This document shows, in pieces, positions 61,765-64,000 of a stretch of 64,000 nucleotides of DNA. The position numbers were made by a program, and so were the translations under genes. The DNA comes from Microvirga soli (GTDB taxonomy: Bacteria; Pseudomonadota; Alphaproteobacteria; Rhizobiales; Beijerinckiaceae). Below the pieces are notes generated by a model. It worked only from the letters and a program-made list of their open reading frames with translations. It was not told the DNA's origin and searched no databases. The DNA lies in the NCBI RefSeq assembly GCF_016734765.1, contig NZ_JAERQE010000011.1, positions 62,001 through 126,000 of the forward strand. Reading direction: 5' to 3'. How positions within the stretch are numbered: the first letter of the stretch is position 1; every line of letters starts with the position of its first letter.

Positions 61765-62478
61765 TCAGGCTCCTACCTCGAGCGAGGCGTCGATCGAATG
61801 GTCGTTCTTAGGCCGGTCGATGGCCAGGGTCTCGGCCGTCACGAGATAATGGACCGTCTCGGCGATGTTGGTGGTGTGGTCGCCGATGCGCTCGATGTTC
61901 TTGGCGCAGAAGAGAAGATGTGTGCAGAACGAGATGTTGCGCGGGTCTTCCATCATGTAGGTGAGGAGTTCCCGGAACAGGGAGGTGTAGAGCGCGTCGA
62001 TTGCGCCGTCGCGCTTCCACACGTCGAGGGCCTTCGCGGTATCCTTCTGGGCATAGGCGTCGAGCACGTCCTTGAGCTGCGCCATCACCAGATCGTTCAT
62101 GTGCCGGAGGCCGACCACGATCTTGTGCGGTTGGAAGTCGTCGCCGATGGCGAGCGCCCGCTTGGCGATGTTCTTGGCGAGATCGCCGATGCGCTCCACG
62201 TCGCCGGCAATACGGATGGCCGAGATGGTCTCGCGCAGGTCGACCGCCAAGGGCTGGCGGCGGGCGATGGTGAGAATGGCGTTCTCCTCGACCTCACGAT
62301 GGAGAACGTCGAGGCGAGGATCGGAGGCGATCACCGTCTGGGCCAGAGGCTTGTCGTGGCGGGCCAGCGCGGCGACGGAATCGACCAGCATCTTTTCGGC
62401 GATGCCGCCCATCTCGGCGATGCGCTGCCGGAGCCCCTGGAGATCGGCGTCGTAGGAGCGGACGATATGCTCTGACAT
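61765..62478 (-). CDS. phoU: PhoU phosphate signalling protein
   Basis: The 237-residue protein consists of two three-helix PhoU units. The first includes LQGLRQRIAEMGGIAEKMLV and ISAIRIAGDVERIGDLAKNI; the second FCAKNIERIGDHTTNIAETV. These E/D-rich repeats bind metal clusters. PhoU tells PhoR/PhoB about Pst activity and keeps the regulon off when phosphate is plentiful. It lies 2 bases from phoB and 25 bases from pstB. Confidence 0.94.
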   Translation of the reverse strand: MSEHIVRSYDADLQGLRQRIAEMGGIAEKMLVDSVAALARHDKPLAQTVIASDPRLDVLHREVEENAILTIARRQPLAVDLRETISAIRIAGDVERIGDLAKNIAKRALAIGDDFQPHKIVVGLRHMNDLVMAQLKDVLDAYAQKDTAKALDVWKRDGAIDALYTSLFRELLTYMMEDPRNISFCTHLLFCAKNIERIGDHTTNIAETVHYLVTAETLAIDRPKNDHSIDASLEVGA

Positions 62479-62503
62479 GGAAGTCCTCCGTGAACCGCTT
62501 CGA

Positions 62504-63322
62504 TCAGCCGAAGCGGCCCGTGATGTAGTCCTGAGTCTGTTTCTTGGCCGGGTTCATGAACATCTTGTTCGTCGGGCCGAACTCCACGAGTTCGCCCAGA
62601 TACATGAACGCCGTGAACTGCGAGATGCGCGCCGCCTGCTGCATGTTGTGCGTGACGATCACGATAGTGAACTCGGAGCGGAGCTGCTCGATCAGCTCTT
62701 CGATCTTGCCGGTGGAGATCGGGTCGAGCGCCGATGTCGGCTCGTCGAGGAGGATCACTTCAGGCTTCTGCGCGATGGTGCGCGCAATGCACAGGCGCTG
62801 CTGCTGGCCGCCGGACAGGCTCATGCCCGACTGGCGCAGCTTGTCCTTCGCCTCGTCCCACAGAGCCGCCTTGCGCAGGGCTTCCTCGACGCGTCCGTCG
62901 AGCTCGGATTTCGGCAGCTTCTCATAGAGTTTGATGCCGAAGGCGATGTTGTCGTAGATCGACATGGGAAACGGCGTCGGCTTCTGGAACACCATGCCCA
63001 CACGCGCCCGCAGCTCGTTCACGTCGATGGAGGGCGAGAGCACGTTCTGCCCGTCGAGCAGGATCTCGCCGTCGGCGCGCTGCTCCGGGTACAGGCTGTA
63101 GATGCGGTTGAAGGTGCGCAGCAGCGTCGACTTTCCACAACCGGACGGGCCGATCAACGCCGTCACCTGCCGGTCGTAGAAATCGAGGTTGATGTCCTTC
63201 AGGCTCCGGAAATCACCGTAGTAGAAGTTCAGGTTCCGAACGGCGATGCGCACCGGCGCTTCGGCATTGCCCGCGGCGGATCGTCCGACGGCGCTGCTCG
63301 TGTTGAGGGCAATGGTGCTCAT
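62504..63322 (-). CDS. pstB: Phosphate ABC transporter ATPase
   Basis: The 272-residue ABC ATPase has Walker [21 protein letters not shown], signature [20 protein letters not shown] and Walker [19 protein letters not shown], with the phosphate-specific [20 protein letters not shown] start. It powers phosphate import with PstA and PstC. Its start overlaps the pstA stop by 4 bases. Confidence 0.96.
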   Translation of the reverse strand: MSTIALNTSSAVGRSAAGNAEAPVRIAVRNLNFYYGDFRSLKDINLDFYDRQVTALIGPSGCGKSTLLRTFNRIYSLYPEQRADGEILLDGQNVLSPSIDVNELRARVGMVFQKPTPFPMSIYDNIAFGIKLYEKLPKSELDGRVEEALRKAALWDEAKDKLRQSGMSLSGGQQQRLCIARTIAQKPEVILLDEPTSALDPISTGKIEELIEQLRSEFTIVIVTHNMQQAARISQFTAFMYLGELVEFGPTNKMFMNPAKKQTQDYITGRFG

Positions 63323-64000
63323 CGGATTTTATCCTTCCTCAGGAGCAGGCGCGCCACGACGGACAACGCCAGGATCGACATGGTGATGATGAGGGCGCCC
63401 GCCCATGCCAGTTCGCGCCAGTTCTCATAAGGTGAGAGGGCGAACTGATAGATCATGACCGGCAGGTTGGCGACGCCGCCCATGAGGTTGGGGTTGAACC
63501 AGAAATTGTTGTTGAGGGCCGTGAACAGCAACGGGGCGGTCTCGCCGGCGATGCGGGCGGTGGCCAGCAGCACTCCGGTGACCATGCCGGCGCGCGCCGC
63601 CTTCCAGCTGATCTTGATGATGACGGTGGACATGGGCGCGCCCAGCGCGGCGCCCGCTTCGCGGAGCGAACCCGGCACGAGGCGCAGCATGTCCTCCGTG
63701 GTGCGCACGATCACGGGTACGGCGATGATCGCGAGCGCAACGCCGCCAGCCCAGCCGGAATAGCCACCCATGGGCTGCACCATGAGCATGTAGACGAAGA
63801 GGCCGATCAGAATGCTGGGCGCTGCAAGCAGGATGTCGTTCACGAAGCGGATGACTTCCGCGAGCTTCGAGCTCTTGCCGTACTCGGCAAGATAGGTGCC
63901 GGCCAGCACCCCGACGGGCGTTGCCACGACGATGCCGAGAACGGTCATGATCAGGCTGCCCACAATGGCATTGGCGATGCCGCCACCCTGGCTGCCGGGC
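63319..64000 (-). CDS. pstA: Phosphate ABC transporter permease PstA, 5' end outside window
   Basis: The visible part (about 225 residues) is the C-terminal two thirds of Pst[60 protein letters not shown] and the final [11 protein letters not shown]-opposite permease helices. It spans the inner membrane as half of the phosphate channel. The gene continues beyond base 64000, so its start and first helices are not shown. Confidence 0.93.
   Translation of the reverse strand, partial: PGSQGGGIANAIVGSLIMTVLGIVVATPVGVLAGTYLAEYGKSSKLAEVIRFVNDILLAAPSILIGLFVYMLMVQPMGGYSGWAGGVALAIIAVPVIVRTTEDMLRLVPGSLREAGAALGAPMSTVIIKISWKAARAGMVTGVLLATARIAGETAPLLFTALNNNFWFNPNLMGGVANLPVMIYQFALSPYENWRELAWAGALIITMSILALSVVARLLLRKDKIR

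Noticed and set aside
1-64000. CRISPR arrays, rRNA genes, complete insertion sequences
   Set aside because: No regularly spaced repeats, rRNA segments or transposase genes were seen by reading; short or degenerate cases could be missed without a search.

Overview
The window looks like chromosome of a high-GC alphaproteobacterium of the Hyphomicrobiales (Rhizobiales), probably Methylobacteriaceae and possibly Microvirga-like. This is an inference from gene content: gcrA, an argD-argF-hslO overlap cluster, pstA-pstB-phoU-phoB, a double-length alphaproteobacterial dCTP deaminase and apaG next to argE. No 16S gene or marker tree is available here. I see no rRNA and no CRISPR array.

Layout. (1) 0-26.8 kb is a high-GC metabolic and regulatory region: two LysR regulators and one GntR regulator with their neighbours, a DUF488 protein, a BASS-type symporter, an orphan TctC/Bug binding protein with an MBL hydrolase, a nucleoside deaminase, a pseudouridine synthase, a glutamate-type dehydrogenase, three Rnk/GreA-C-like proteins, an amidase-deacetylase-CobW operon, and a sulfite oxidase with its c-type cytochrome. 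It carries several decayed genes: a frameshifted small protein (207-672), an M20 amidohydrolase relic (9.7-10.0 kb), a TlpA-like relic (22.6-22.8 kb) and a head-to-head pair of truncated genes (25.77 kb). (2) 26.9-41.2 kb is accessory DNA with lower GC. It holds an uncharacterised cluster built on a Lon-like AAA+ ATPase (27.3-32.1 kb), a large serine recombinase, a double-HTH repressor-like protein, a protein with a possible ADP-ribosyltransferase-like motif, and a complete ABC-three-component (ABC-3C) predicted defence operon. (3) 41.95-53.16 kb is an 11.2-kb genomic island integrated in the 3' half of a tRNA-Gly(CCC) gene. It is bounded by a perfect 48-bp direct repeat and encodes a tyrosine integrase, an excisionase-like protein, small unknown proteins, a Cys-rich possible replication protein, an FG-GAP/RTX-type secreted protein, a small serine resolvase and an RloA/RloB (AbiL-like) predicted defence pair. 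(4) 53.2-64 kb is conserved backbone: tRNA-Gly, dcd, a CDP-alcohol phosphatidyltransferase, apaG, argE, hslO, argF, argD, gcrA, phoB, phoU, pstB and pstA (cut by the window end).

How it fits together. The backbone combines arginine synthesis (argE, argF, argD), phosphate-starvation sensing and uptake (Pst/PhoU/PhoB) and the GcrA cell-cycle regulator. The 27-53 kb stretch reads as a defence and mobility hotspot between the metabolic region and this backbone. It has two independent recombinase systems and two recognisable anti-phage modules, ABC-3C and RloAB. The AAA+ cluster at 27-32 kb, with two zinc-ribbon proteins, two proteins sharing a C-terminal domain, an HNH protein and a phage-type protein, is the best candidate for an undescribed system.
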